64,000 bases of DNA from Streptomyces sp. RB17 (lineage in GTDB: Bacteria > Actinomycetota > Actinomycetes > Streptomycetales > Streptomycetaceae), in the NCBI RefSeq assembly GCF_009604455.1, contig NZ_WEGL01000001.1:1459492-1523491 (forward strand). Direction: 5' to 3'. This document shows positions 41,911 through 49,245 of the stretch, piece after piece. Made by a program: the position numbers and the translations under genes. The notes beneath the pieces were generated by a model, which saw only the letters and a list, made by a program, of their open reading frames with translations, had not been told where the DNA came from and did not search any database. Numbering within the stretch: the first letter of the stretch is position 1; each line of letters starts with the position of its first letter.

Positions 41911-41925
41911 AATCATCCCATGATT
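41911..41925. promoter_or_regulatory. Operator palindrome between GntR regulator and transporter
   Basis: AATCAT-CCC-ATGATT is a perfect 6+6 palindrome in an AT-rich patch. It ends 2 bases before the transporter start and lies 71 bases from the regulator start. The symmetry and spacing fit FadR-type GntR operators; the partner regulator is adjacent, so autoregulation and repression are likely. Confidence 0.7.
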
Positions 41926-41927
41926 CT

Positions 41928-43397
41928 ATGATGGCTCTCATGGCACGTGAGGAAACCCGGACAGTGGAGACCCGTACGGCGATGTCACCGACCGAACGCG
42001 GTACGGCCGCCACGACGAGCACCCCCGAGACGACCCCCGGCACCGGCCGCACGCGCGCGTGGGCGACCCGCCTGGTCGTCGTCGGCATCGTGCTGTCCGC
42101 GCTGAACCTCCGCCCGGCCATCACGAGCCTCGGCGCGCTCCTGGAGGAGGTCCGCGACGGGCTCGGCATGAGCGGCAGCGTGGCCGGCCTGCTCACCTCC
42201 GTGCCCCCGCTCTGCTTCGCGGTCTTCGGCATCACCGCACCGCGGCTGGCCCGGCGCTTCGGTCCGGCCGCCGTGGTGTGCGTCGGCATGGCCGCCATCA
42301 CCGCCGGCCTGCTGATACGGCCGTATCTCGGCAGCACGGCCGGCTTCCTGGCCGCCAGCGCGCTCGCCCTGATGGGCATCGCCGTCAGCAATGTGCTCAT
42401 GCCGGTCATCGTCAAGCGCTGGTTCCCCGACCGGGTCGGCTCCATGACCGGCCTGTACTCGATGGCCCTCGCCCTCGGCACCTCCCTCGCCGCCGCCGTG
42501 ACCGTGCCCCTGACCGACGCGCTCGGCGGCAGCTGGCGGTCCGGCCTCGTCGTGTGGGCCGCCCTCGCGGGCGCCGCCGTCCTGCCCTGGCTACCGCTCC
42601 TCCGGGACCGCGGCAGGGCCGGCGGCAGCGACACCGCGCCGGCTCGGCCGCGGCAGCGGCAGCGCGCGGCGGGGGAGGAGCGCGCGGGCGGGCGAGGCGT
42701 GGGGGAGGAGCGCGCGGGGGAGCGAGGCGTGGGGGAGCAGCGCGTTGAGGAGCAGCCCGCCGGGAAACAGAGCGCGGTGGAGCAGCGCGCGGGAGAGCAT
42801 CACCCCCCGCTGCGCATCACCCGCAGCCGTACCGCCTGGGCGCTCGCCGTCTTCTTCGGCCTCCAGGCCACCGCCGCGTACATCACCATGGGCTGGATGC
42901 CCCAGATCTTCCGCGACGCCGGCGTCCCGGCCGGCACCGCTGGCGTGCTGCTCGCCGTCACCATGGTGATGGGCGTGCCGCTGGCCTTCGTCATCCCGCG
43001 GGTCGCCACCCGGCTGCCCCACCAGGGACCGATCGCGCTGGTCCTCGGCGTGTGCGGGCTCGCCGGATACGCCGGCCTGTACGTCGCGCCGGCCGCGGGC
43101 GCCTGGGCCTGGGCGCTGCTGCTCGGCGTCTCCAACTGCGCCTTCCCGCTGGCCCTGACGATGGTCGGCATGCGGGCCCGGAGCGGGCCGGGCGTGGCCC
43201 AGCTGTCCGCTTTCGCGCAGAGCACCGGCTATCTGATCTCCATCCCCGGCCCGCTGCTGGTCGGCGTCCTCTACCAGCAGAGCGGCGGCTGGGGCCTGCC
43301 GATCGCCCTCATGACAGCCCTGATGCTGCCGCAGATGGCGGTGGGCTACCTGGCGGGCCGCAACCGCACGGTGGAGGACGAGGCAGCCGCACACTGA
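41928..43397 (+). CDS. CynX/NimT family MFS transporter with expanded central loop
   Basis: In this about 489-aa protein of the major facilitator superfamily, the first half opens LNLRPAITSLGALLEEV, the CynX/NimT hallmark, and twelve helices are countable. The cytoplasmic loop between helices 6 and 7 is expanded to about 65 residues of repeated Gly-Glu-Glu/Gln-Arg-Ala units (encoded about 42610-42800), so its DNA is also repetitive. The start is uncertain: in-frame ATGs lie at 41928, 41931 and 41940 and none has a ribosome site, so translation may be leaderless. The small 39-aa membrane protein gene (44295) is a known companion of this transporter type. Confidence 0.85.
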   Translation: MMALMAREETRTVETRTAMSPTERGTAATTSTPETTPGTGRTRAWATRLVVVGIVLSALNLRPAITSLGALLEEVRDGLGMSGSVAGLLTSVPPLCFAVFGITAPRLARRFGPAAVVCVGMAAITAGLLIRPYLGSTAGFLAASALALMGIAVSNVLMPVIVKRWFPDRVGSMTGLYSMALALGTSLAAAVTVPLTDALGGSWRSGLVVWAALAGAAVLPWLPLLRDRGRAGGSDTAPARPRQRQRAAGEERAGGRGVGEERAGERGVGEQRVEEQPAGKQSAVEQRAGEHHPPLRITRSRTAWALAVFFGLQATAAYITMGWMPQIFRDAGVPAGTAGVLLAVTMVMGVPLAFVIPRVATRLPHQGPIALVLGVCGLAGYAGLYVAPAAGAWAWALLLGVSNCAFPLALTMVGMRARSGPGVAQLSAFAQSTGYLISIPGPLLVGVLYQQSGGWGLPIALMTALMLPQMAVGYLAGRNRTVEDEAAAH

Positions 43398-44294
43398 CCC
43401 GGCGACGGGCCGGAGGGGGCGGCGCGCTGCGACGCGGTGAGGATGGCGGGCTGGGGTCCGAGCGCTGACCCGGGGGCTGGGTGCTGGGGGTGGTGGTGCG
43501 CAGAGGATCGCGGGCCGGGACCTGGCGGGGTGCGACCCGGAGAGGCCGGCTGACCCGCGGGCTGGGACCTGGAGAGTGCGATGCGCTGACCGCTGCAGCC
43601 CAGAGATGGTGGTGCGCGGGCTGAGAACCGCGTACGGCGCCCCGTGGCAGGCCCGCGCGTATGGCTCCTTCGGCCTCCGGCGGACCGGTGGGAGACGGGG
43701 TGGCCCCGCACCGGCGGACCGGTTGGCGACGGGTCGGCGCGCACCGGCGGACCGGTTGGGGACGCGGCGGCACGCACTGGCCGGTCGGTGCGGGTCGGTG
43801 GGGAGACGATGCCCGCCCGTGGCGCGTCGAGCCGGGCGGCCCCGGCGTGGGCGGGCGCGAGGGACAACCCGCGCGTGAAAGTGCTCGCGCCTGAGGATGA
43901 CGCGCGCCTGACGATGGCCCGCGCCCGGGGATGACGCGCGGCTGGAGGATGATCCGCACCCGGGGATGCCCCGCGCCCGGGGATGCCCCGCGCCCGAGGA
44001 CGCCCTGTGCCTGAGGCGTGGTACGCGCCTGACGATGGCCCGCGCTTGAGGTGAACCCGCGGCCCGGGGATGCCCTGTGCCTGAGGCGTGGTACGCGCCT
44101 GACGATGGCCCGCGCTTGAGGTGAACCCGCGGCCCGGGGATGCCCTGTGCCTGAGGCGTGGTACGCGCCTGACGATGGCCCGCGCTTGAGGCGAACCCGC
44201 GGCCCGGGGATGCCCCGTGCCTGACCGGTCCCCGCCGGGCCGACTGCCCGGCCCCGGCCGAGCCTCGTGGAGCGGGGGGTGCAAGACTGGGCGC
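43398..44294. other. 897-bp repetitive intergenic region, no gene
   Basis: Between the transporter and the 39-aa membrane protein lies DNA with short, imperfect repeats. Direct copies of a 'ggcggaccggttgg'-like unit occur near 43681-43760, a 'ggatgccccgcgcccg' unit recurs near 43970-43995, and 70-bp tandem repeats fill 44001-44220. Open frames exist in all phases but change phase from repeat to repeat, so coding is unlikely. No ribosome sites are seen apart from the last gene's. Confidence 0.6.
44001..44220. repeat. 70-bp tandem repeat, three copies plus a partial
   Basis: The unit contains CCTGTGCCTGAGGCGTGG, TACGCGCCTGACGATGG and TTGAGGTGAACCCGCGG in order. Copies start at 44001, 44071 and 44141, and a partial begins at 44211. 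They differ by single bases (for example GTGAACCC versus GCGAACCC at about 44192). A period of 70 is not divisible by three, which argues against protein coding. Confidence 0.9.
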
Positions 44295-44414
44295 ATGCAG
44301 CCTGTGCTCGACCCGAACCCGCAGAACGGCCAGAAGAAGATGCTGATCGTCTTCGGCTCGTTCTTCGCCATCTTCGTGATCATCGCCATCATCGCGACCC
44401 TCGCCTCCCCGTGA
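44295..44414 (+). CDS. Short membrane peptide, SGM_5486-type transporter-associated protein
   Basis: The 39-aa protein has a polar start (QPVLDPNPQNGQKK) and one membrane helix (MLIVFGSFFAIFVIIAIIATLAS). I recognise it as the small Streptomyces protein annotated as transporter-associated (SGM_5486 type), usually found beside CynX-like MFS genes, as here. The ATG at 44295 follows a GC-rich stretch without a clear ribosome site. A regulatory or stabilising role for the transporter is inference. Confidence 0.75.
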   Translation: MQPVLDPNPQNGQKKMLIVFGSFFAIFVIIAIIATLASP

Positions 44415-44596
44415 CGCCGGCGCCCCGGCCCGCGTCCCCCGGCGGATGGTGGGGCTAGCTCCCCCATCCCCTAGGGGGAAAGGGTCAGGGTCAACTGGGT
44501 GGAAGTCCTGATGGGTTGGCCGCCCCGGATTCCGTAGCTTCGAGATGTGACCGCACGACACGGTCACGAACCGCTCGAAGACCCACGGAGGCGATC

Positions 44597-44803
44597 ATGT
44601 CGGCCCGCACCCACTCCCGGCCCCACCCGGCGACCACGGGCGGCGTCGACATCCGGCTGCCCTGGTGGGCCCTCGCCCTCCCGGCCCTCGCCTTCGTCGC
44701 ACTGCTGGCGCTGATACTGAACCCGTCGGACGCGCACGCGGCGAGCGGCGACCCGGCGGTCACGCACCTCTTCGAGCGCGCCCACCAGCTCCTCACCCGC
44801 TGA
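44597..44803 (+). CDS. Small single-span membrane protein
   Basis: The 68-aa protein has a cytoplasmic His/Pro-rich start, one hydrophobic helix (LPWWALALPALAFVALLALILN), then a short extracytoplasmic tail (DPAVTHLFERAHQLL). CGGAGGCGATC precedes the ATG. Such proteins are common in Streptomyces and have no known role. It stands in its own small transcript between two intergenic gaps. Confidence 0.7.
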   Translation: MSARTHSRPHPATTGGVDIRLPWWALALPALAFVALLALILNPSDAHAASGDPAVTHLFERAHQLLTR

Positions 44804-44881
44804 CCAGGAGCGCCCGTACGCGGTGAATCCCCATGTCAACTCCCTGCGCCGCATGGCCTGTTTCATGCGAAGCTGGGTCTC

Positions 44882-45400
44882 ATGAGCGCCGCAGAACCTC
44901 GCAGTATCGTCCTCCTCCGGCATGCGAAAGCCGACTGGCCCCAGGTGTCCGACCATGAGCGCCCGCTCGCCGAGCGGGGCCGCAAGGACGCCGCGGTCGC
45001 CGGACGCAAGCTGGCCGACACCGGTATCACCTTCGACCTGGCCCTGTGCTCCACCGCCAACCGGACGCGCGAGACCTGGAAGCTCGCCGTCCACGAACTG
45101 GCACACCGGCCGAAGACCGTCTACGAGGAGCGGGTCTACGAGGCCTCGCCCGGCGAACTGATCGCCGTGCTGAACGAGACTCCGGACGACGTGCGGAACG
45201 TGATCCTGATCGGTCACAACCCGGGCGTCCACGGCCTGGCCGACATCCTGTCCGGCGCGGCCGAGGGCGACGCCCGCGACCGGATGAACAGCCGCGGTTT
45301 CCCGGCCGCCGGTTTCGCGCTGCTGTCCTTCGACGGCCCCTGGAAGGGCCTGGAGCCGGGCGTGGCCACACTCAGGGACTACTGGGCCCCCGCCGAGTGA
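44882..45400 (+). CDS. SixA-like histidine phosphatase
   Basis: The 172-aa protein has the phosphohistidine RHAK motif (LLRHAKADW, residues 13-21) and a second His in NPGVHGLADIL. The SixA group removes phosphate from phosphohistidine in phosphorelay proteins; phosphohydrolase action on small molecules is also possible. The ATG at 44882 follows GAAGCTGGG. It converges on serB with a strong hairpin between the two. Confidence 0.88.
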   Translation: MSAAEPRSIVLLRHAKADWPQVSDHERPLAERGRKDAAVAGRKLADTGITFDLALCSTANRTRETWKLAVHELAHRPKTVYEERVYEASPGELIAVLNETPDDVRNVILIGHNPGVHGLADILSGAAEGDARDRMNSRGFPAAGFALLSFDGPWKGLEPGVATLRDYWAPAE

Positions 45401-45416
45401 CTCCACCCGCGCGCCA

Positions 45417-45447
45417 GGGGCCCGGCACCTCCGTGGTGCCGGGCCCC
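45417..45447. terminator. 13-bp bidirectional hairpin between sixA-like and serB
   Basis: GGGGCCCGGCACC (45417-45429) pairs perfectly with GGTGCCGGGCCCC (45435-45447) around TCCGT, 17 nt after the phosphatase stop and 18 nt after the serB stop on the other strand. Confidence 0.85.
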
Positions 45448-45464
45448 CGCGCATCCGGGCCGGA

Positions 45465-46688
45465 TCAGCCCTCGTCGTGCGTGTCGGCCGCCTCGACCTC
45501 TTCGCGGGTGACGCCCAGCAGATACAGGACCGTGTCGAGGAAGGGGAAGTTCACCGCCGTGTGCGCCGCCTCCCGGACCACCGGCTTGGCGTTGAAGGCG
45601 ACGCCCAGACCGGCCGCGTTCAGCATGTCCAGGTCATTGGCGCCGTCACCGATCGCCACCGTCTGCGACAGCGGCACCCCGGCCTCGGCGGCGAACCGGC
45701 GCAGCAGCCGTGCCTTGCCCGCGCGGTCCACGATCTCGCCGGTGACCCGCCCGGTGAGCCTGCCGTCGACGATCTCCAGCGTGTTGGCCTGTGCGAAGTC
45801 CAGGCCCAACCGTTCCTTCAGATCGTCCGTGACCTGGGTGAAGCCACCGGAGACGACCCCGACCTGGTAGCCGAGCCGCTTCAGCGTGCGGATCAGGGTG
45901 CGGGCGCCCGGCGTCAGCCGTACCTCGTTGCGCACCTTCTCCACCACGGAGGCGTCCAGCCCCTTCAGCAGCGCCACACGCGCGTGCAGCGACTGTTCGA
46001 AGTCCAGTTCCCCGCGCATCGCCGCCGCCGTCACCTCGGCGACCTTGTCCTCGCAGCCTGCGTGCGCCGCGAACAGCTCGATGACCTCGTCCTGGATCAG
46101 TGTGGAGTCCACGTCCATGACCACCAGGCGCTGGGCACGCCGGTGCAGGCCCGCCGCCACGACCGCGACGTCGACACCCAGTGCCGCCGCGTCCGTCACC
46201 AGGGCCGTGCGCAGCGGCTCGGTCTCCACGCCGGACACCGCGAACTCCACTGCCGTCACCGGGTATTTGGCGAGCCGGAAGATACGGTCGATGTTGCCGC
46301 CGGCCTTCGCGATCCGGTTGGCGATGGCGGCCGTGGACTCGGCGGTCAGCGGATGGCCGAGGACGGTCACCAGCGAACGCCCGAGACCGCGCGGCCGGTT
46401 GTCGCCGTGCCCCGAGATGATCTCCGCCTGCATCTTCATCGACTCGGCCCAGCTGTGCACGGTGGCCCTGAGGTCGCCCTCCAGGTGGGCCGGCGGCTGC
46501 GTCACCAGCGCACACAGCACCAGACGCCCCCGGGTGACGACCTGCTCGATGTCGACCACGTCGACGAGGTAGGCGGCCAGGGTGTCGAAGAGGCCTGCCG
46601 TGATGCCCGGCCGGTCCTTGCCGAAGATCTTGACAAGGAGGGTGGGGACCTCGGGGGTCTGTGAAGCGGAGGTCTGCGAAGCGCTCAT
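45465..46688 (-). CDS. serB: Phosphoserine phosphatase SerB with ACT-like N-terminus
   Basis: In this 407-aa protein residues about 15-170 hold two ACT-like regulatory segments (TLLVKIFGKDRPGITAGLFDTLAAY; a second around LGRSLVTVLGHPLTAEST). The HAD phosphatase core has DVDSTLIQDE (nucleophile Asp about residue 193), VVSGGF and IGDGANDLDML. It makes serine from phosphoserine. This large form is typical of actinobacteria and often feedback-regulated through the ACT part. GGTGGTGACACC precedes the ATG at 46688. The upstream 323 bp to the streptophobe gene contain no supported gene. Confidence 0.95.
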   Translation of the reverse strand: MSASQTSASQTPEVPTLLVKIFGKDRPGITAGLFDTLAAYLVDVVDIEQVVTRGRLVLCALVTQPPAHLEGDLRATVHSWAESMKMQAEIISGHGDNRPRGLGRSLVTVLGHPLTAESTAAIANRIAKAGGNIDRIFRLAKYPVTAVEFAVSGVETEPLRTALVTDAAALGVDVAVVAAGLHRRAQRLVVMDVDSTLIQDEVIELFAAHAGCEDKVAEVTAAAMRGELDFEQSLHARVALLKGLDASVVEKVRNEVRLTPGARTLIRTLKRLGYQVGVVSGGFTQVTDDLKERLGLDFAQANTLEIVDGRLTGRVTGEIVDRAGKARLLRRFAAEAGVPLSQTVAIGDGANDLDMLNAAGLGVAFNAKPVVREAAHTAVNFPFLDTVLYLLGVTREEVEAADTHDEG

Positions 46689-47011
46689 GGTGTCACCACC
46701 GTATCCGGCACCCAGTGCCGTCCGCCGCCGAGGTCCGACTGACGGACACGGAACACTGGATGTCGCGCCGGTGTCGGGGATCTTGCCACCAGGAGACACC
46801 GCTCGCCCGCACACGGCGACCCCCGGCTCCACCACGACTGTGCCACGAGATGCCCTGACGGGCAGGGGGAGGGGCAGAGGGAGCCACCGCGCCTTGGCCG
46901 GACGGCAAGGGGGGGCGGGCGCCGGCCGGGCCTCCTCAGGGTCTCGCGGCGACGCCGGCCACGTACACCACGTACCCGCGCGGTCGGATCCGCCCCCGCC
47001 ATGCAGCCGAC
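46689..47011. other. 323-bp gap between serB and the streptophobe gene
   Basis: It holds the serB promoter region and a C/G-rich stretch (about 46860-46920, runs of G). Open frames are Arg/Pro-rich and lack ribosome sites. Nothing else recognised. Confidence 0.45.
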
Positions 47012-49015
47012 TCACCCGCGCCGCTTCGGCTTCCCCGGCGGTGCCGGAGGCGGCGGCGGAGGGGGCGGCGGGGGCCATTCGGTGCCGTCCGTCCCCTGCG
47101 AGCGATCACCCCGCCGTGCTGGGGGACGGCGCCGGGGCGGCGGGGGAGCGGCGTCGAGCGGCCGGGCGATGGTCGGGGCGCCGTACATGTCGTCCCCGGC
47201 CGTCTCCGGCCCGACACCCGGCGGCTCCTCGGGCAGGTCCTGCGGCACCGGGAGATCCTCCGGCACCCGCAGATACGGATTCGTGTCCGCGTTCGGCGGC
47301 CGGTACGGCGCGCCCGGCGCGTACGGCCCGACACCCTCCCCGTGCCCGACACCCTCCCCGTGCCCGACACCCTCCCCGTGCCCGACACCCTCCCCGTGCC
47401 CGACACCCTCCTCGTGCCCGACACCCTCCCCGTGCCCGGGACCGTCCCCGTGTCCTGAACCGTTCCCGTGTCCGTGTCCTGGACCGTCCCGGTGTCCGCT
47501 ACGACCGCCGCCCCCGACCGCCCTCCTCCCCGGCACCCCCCGAGCCGCCCAGGCCGCCCGTCCCCCCGCCGACCCGGTCGCCCAGGCCGTCAGGGCCCCG
47601 ATCGCCCCCGCGCCCGCGCCCCACGCCGCGCCGAGCAGCAGGGCGAGGCCGAGGCGGCCGTGCAGGTCGAGGCCGGCGCCGAAGGCGTCGAAGCCGAGGA
47701 CGGACAGGGAGGCGGTCAGGGACACGGCCGTCAGCCGGGCGAGCAGGGCGAGGGCGAGTGCGGTGGCGACGCCGAGGCGCAGTCCGCACCGGGCGGCGAA
47801 AGCGACGGCACTGTCGGCCTGCCGTCCCCCCGGGCTCTCGGCCTGCCCCACCGCCGGGCCGTCGGACCGCCGCACCGCCCGGCCGTCGGACCCCCGTACC
47901 ACCGGTGTGCGGACCGCCGTCAGGACGCCGGCCAGCATCATCGCCAGTGCCGCGGCGACGGCCAGCAGCCACACACGGCCGTCCAGGCCGGCCAGCCGGC
48001 CCAGCGTCACGGCCTGATCGGTGTGCGCACCGAGGAGCTGGTCCAGCGGGTGGGGGAGGTACCTGCCGAGGACACCGGAGGCGTGGCCGTCCCAGGGGAC
48101 GAAGAGACCGAGGGGAAGGCCCAGCCAGACCCCGTTCGGCGCGCCGAGCAGGGCCGCTCCGGCGATCCGCCCGGGGTGGTCGTCGCCGGCCGCCGCGTAC
48201 GCCGCCGCCGCGAGCCCCGCCGCCTCGGTCACCAGCAGCACGGTGACGAGCGCCGAGACCGGCGGCCGTACCACCCGGTGCACGACGGACCAGCCGGGCG
48301 GCAGAGGAGCGCGCCGGGAGGCGAGCAGGGCGATCAGCAGCACGCCGGCACACCACACCGCGCCCCCGAGCAGCGTGGCCGGCGTGTCCACGGTGAAGCC
48401 CACCGCGGCCTTGGCGTGGATGAGGTCGCCGATCCGGTGTGGCAGCAGTCCGCCCACGTCGCCGAGGCCGGGGATGCTCAGCCCGCCGCTTCCCTTGCCG
48501 CCCGTGCCCGGCAGCTTGTCCAGCCCGAGCGAACCGCCGTCGATCGTGACGACGTCGTGCCCCGCCCAGGCGAGACCGCCGAGCAGTGCGACGAAGAGCA
48601 CGACCACCGTGCCCGCGCGGGCGAGGAGTTCGGCGGGTGCGACGACAACTCCGGCCGTACGCAGGGAGCGCAGGAAGAACCACGACAGCAGCAGGGCACC
48701 GGCCAGGCTCACCCCGAGTGGCGTGATGTCGATGGCGGTGTGGGCTGCGGCGCCCTTCAGCCCGAACGCTGACACATCGCCCGACGGCGTGACCGAACCA
48801 CCCGCCCCGAGTGCCACAACGGCCGCTGTCATGGGGCCCAGTGAGCCCGCCGTGTCCGCTCGCAGGAGGTGGAGTCCGAGCGCGGCCGTGCCCGCCATCC
48901 CGATGAACGCCCAGCTCACCGCGGCGATCGCGGACAGCAGGACGTCCTTCCAGGGCACCGTGGTGGTGCGCCGCACGGTCTCGGCGGCGGTCTCGGCGCT
49001 CGTGGCAGACCTCAT
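47012..49015 (-). CDS. Streptophobe family membrane protein with GHGEGV repeats
   Basis: This 667-aa protein is extremely hydrophobic over about residues 20-500, with ten or more membrane spans, matching the Streptomyces 'streptophobe' family of unknown function. After the last helix comes a low-complexity cytoplasmic tail: about nine six-residue units beginning GHxxG, six of them GHGEGV/GHEEGV, then a Pro-rich segment with a run of ten prolines near the end. The tail is encoded by an 18-bp DNA tandem repeat. GGGGG precedes the ATG at 49015. It is divergent from the two-FHA ABC exporter. Confidence 0.8.
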   Translation of the reverse strand: MRSATSAETAAETVRRTTTVPWKDVLLSAIAAVSWAFIGMAGTAALGLHLLRADTAGSLGPMTAAVVALGAGGSVTPSGDVSAFGLKGAAAHTAIDITPLGVSLAGALLLSWFFLRSLRTAGVVVAPAELLARAGTVVVLFVALLGGLAWAGHDVVTIDGGSLGLDKLPGTGGKGSGGLSIPGLGDVGGLLPHRIGDLIHAKAAVGFTVDTPATLLGGAVWCAGVLLIALLASRRAPLPPGWSVVHRVVRPPVSALVTVLLVTEAAGLAAAAYAAAGDDHPGRIAGAALLGAPNGVWLGLPLGLFVPWDGHASGVLGRYLPHPLDQLLGAHTDQAVTLGRLAGLDGRVWLLAVAAALAMMLAGVLTAVRTPVVRGSDGRAVRRSDGPAVGQAESPGGRQADSAVAFAARCGLRLGVATALALALLARLTAVSLTASLSVLGFDAFGAGLDLHGRLGLALLLGAAWGAGAGAIGALTAWATGSAGGRAAWAARGVPGRRAVGGGGRSGHRDGPGHGHGNGSGHGDGPGHGEGVGHEEGVGHGEGVGHGEGVGHGEGVGHGEGVGPYAPGAPYRPPNADTNPYLRVPEDLPVPQDLPEEPPGVGPETAGDDMYGAPTIARPLDAAPPPPRRRPPARRGDRSQGTDGTEWPPPPPPPPPPAPPGKPKRRG
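47328..47471 (-). repeat. 18-bp in-frame tandem repeat in the streptophobe gene
   Basis: CCGACACCCTCCCCGTGC recurs at 47328, 47346, 47364, 47382, 47400 (one change, giving GHEEGV) and 47418; diverged copies follow at 47436 and 47454. Near-identity at the DNA level points to recent slippage expansion, so copy number is likely to vary between strains. Confidence 0.9.
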
Positions 49016-49245
49016 GGCAGACCCCCCGATCCGCGGCGCGGCACCGGAGCCGCGCTTGTCCCCCCACGCCGGGATTACCACTCTCCGGCCCGGTTTCAAC
49101 CCCGTCAACGGGGCGAGTTGAAGCGTGTGCGGGCGCCCGTCGGCAAGGCCCGGGTTTCGGTCAGCGGGCCGCGCCTGAAATAGTTCCCCCCGATGTTCGA
49201 CATCCCTAGACTCCCTGTGATGGGGGAAATTCGGGGGACAACTCA

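Noticed and set aside
44001..44220. CRISPR array
   Set aside because: Repeats are contiguous 70-bp units with no unique spacers, and no cas genes are present.
42591..44567. A long minus-strand open frame through the repeat region
   Set aside because: Repeats shift phase from copy to copy (period 70), and the sequence is Ala/Arg/Pro/Ser-rich without coding character.
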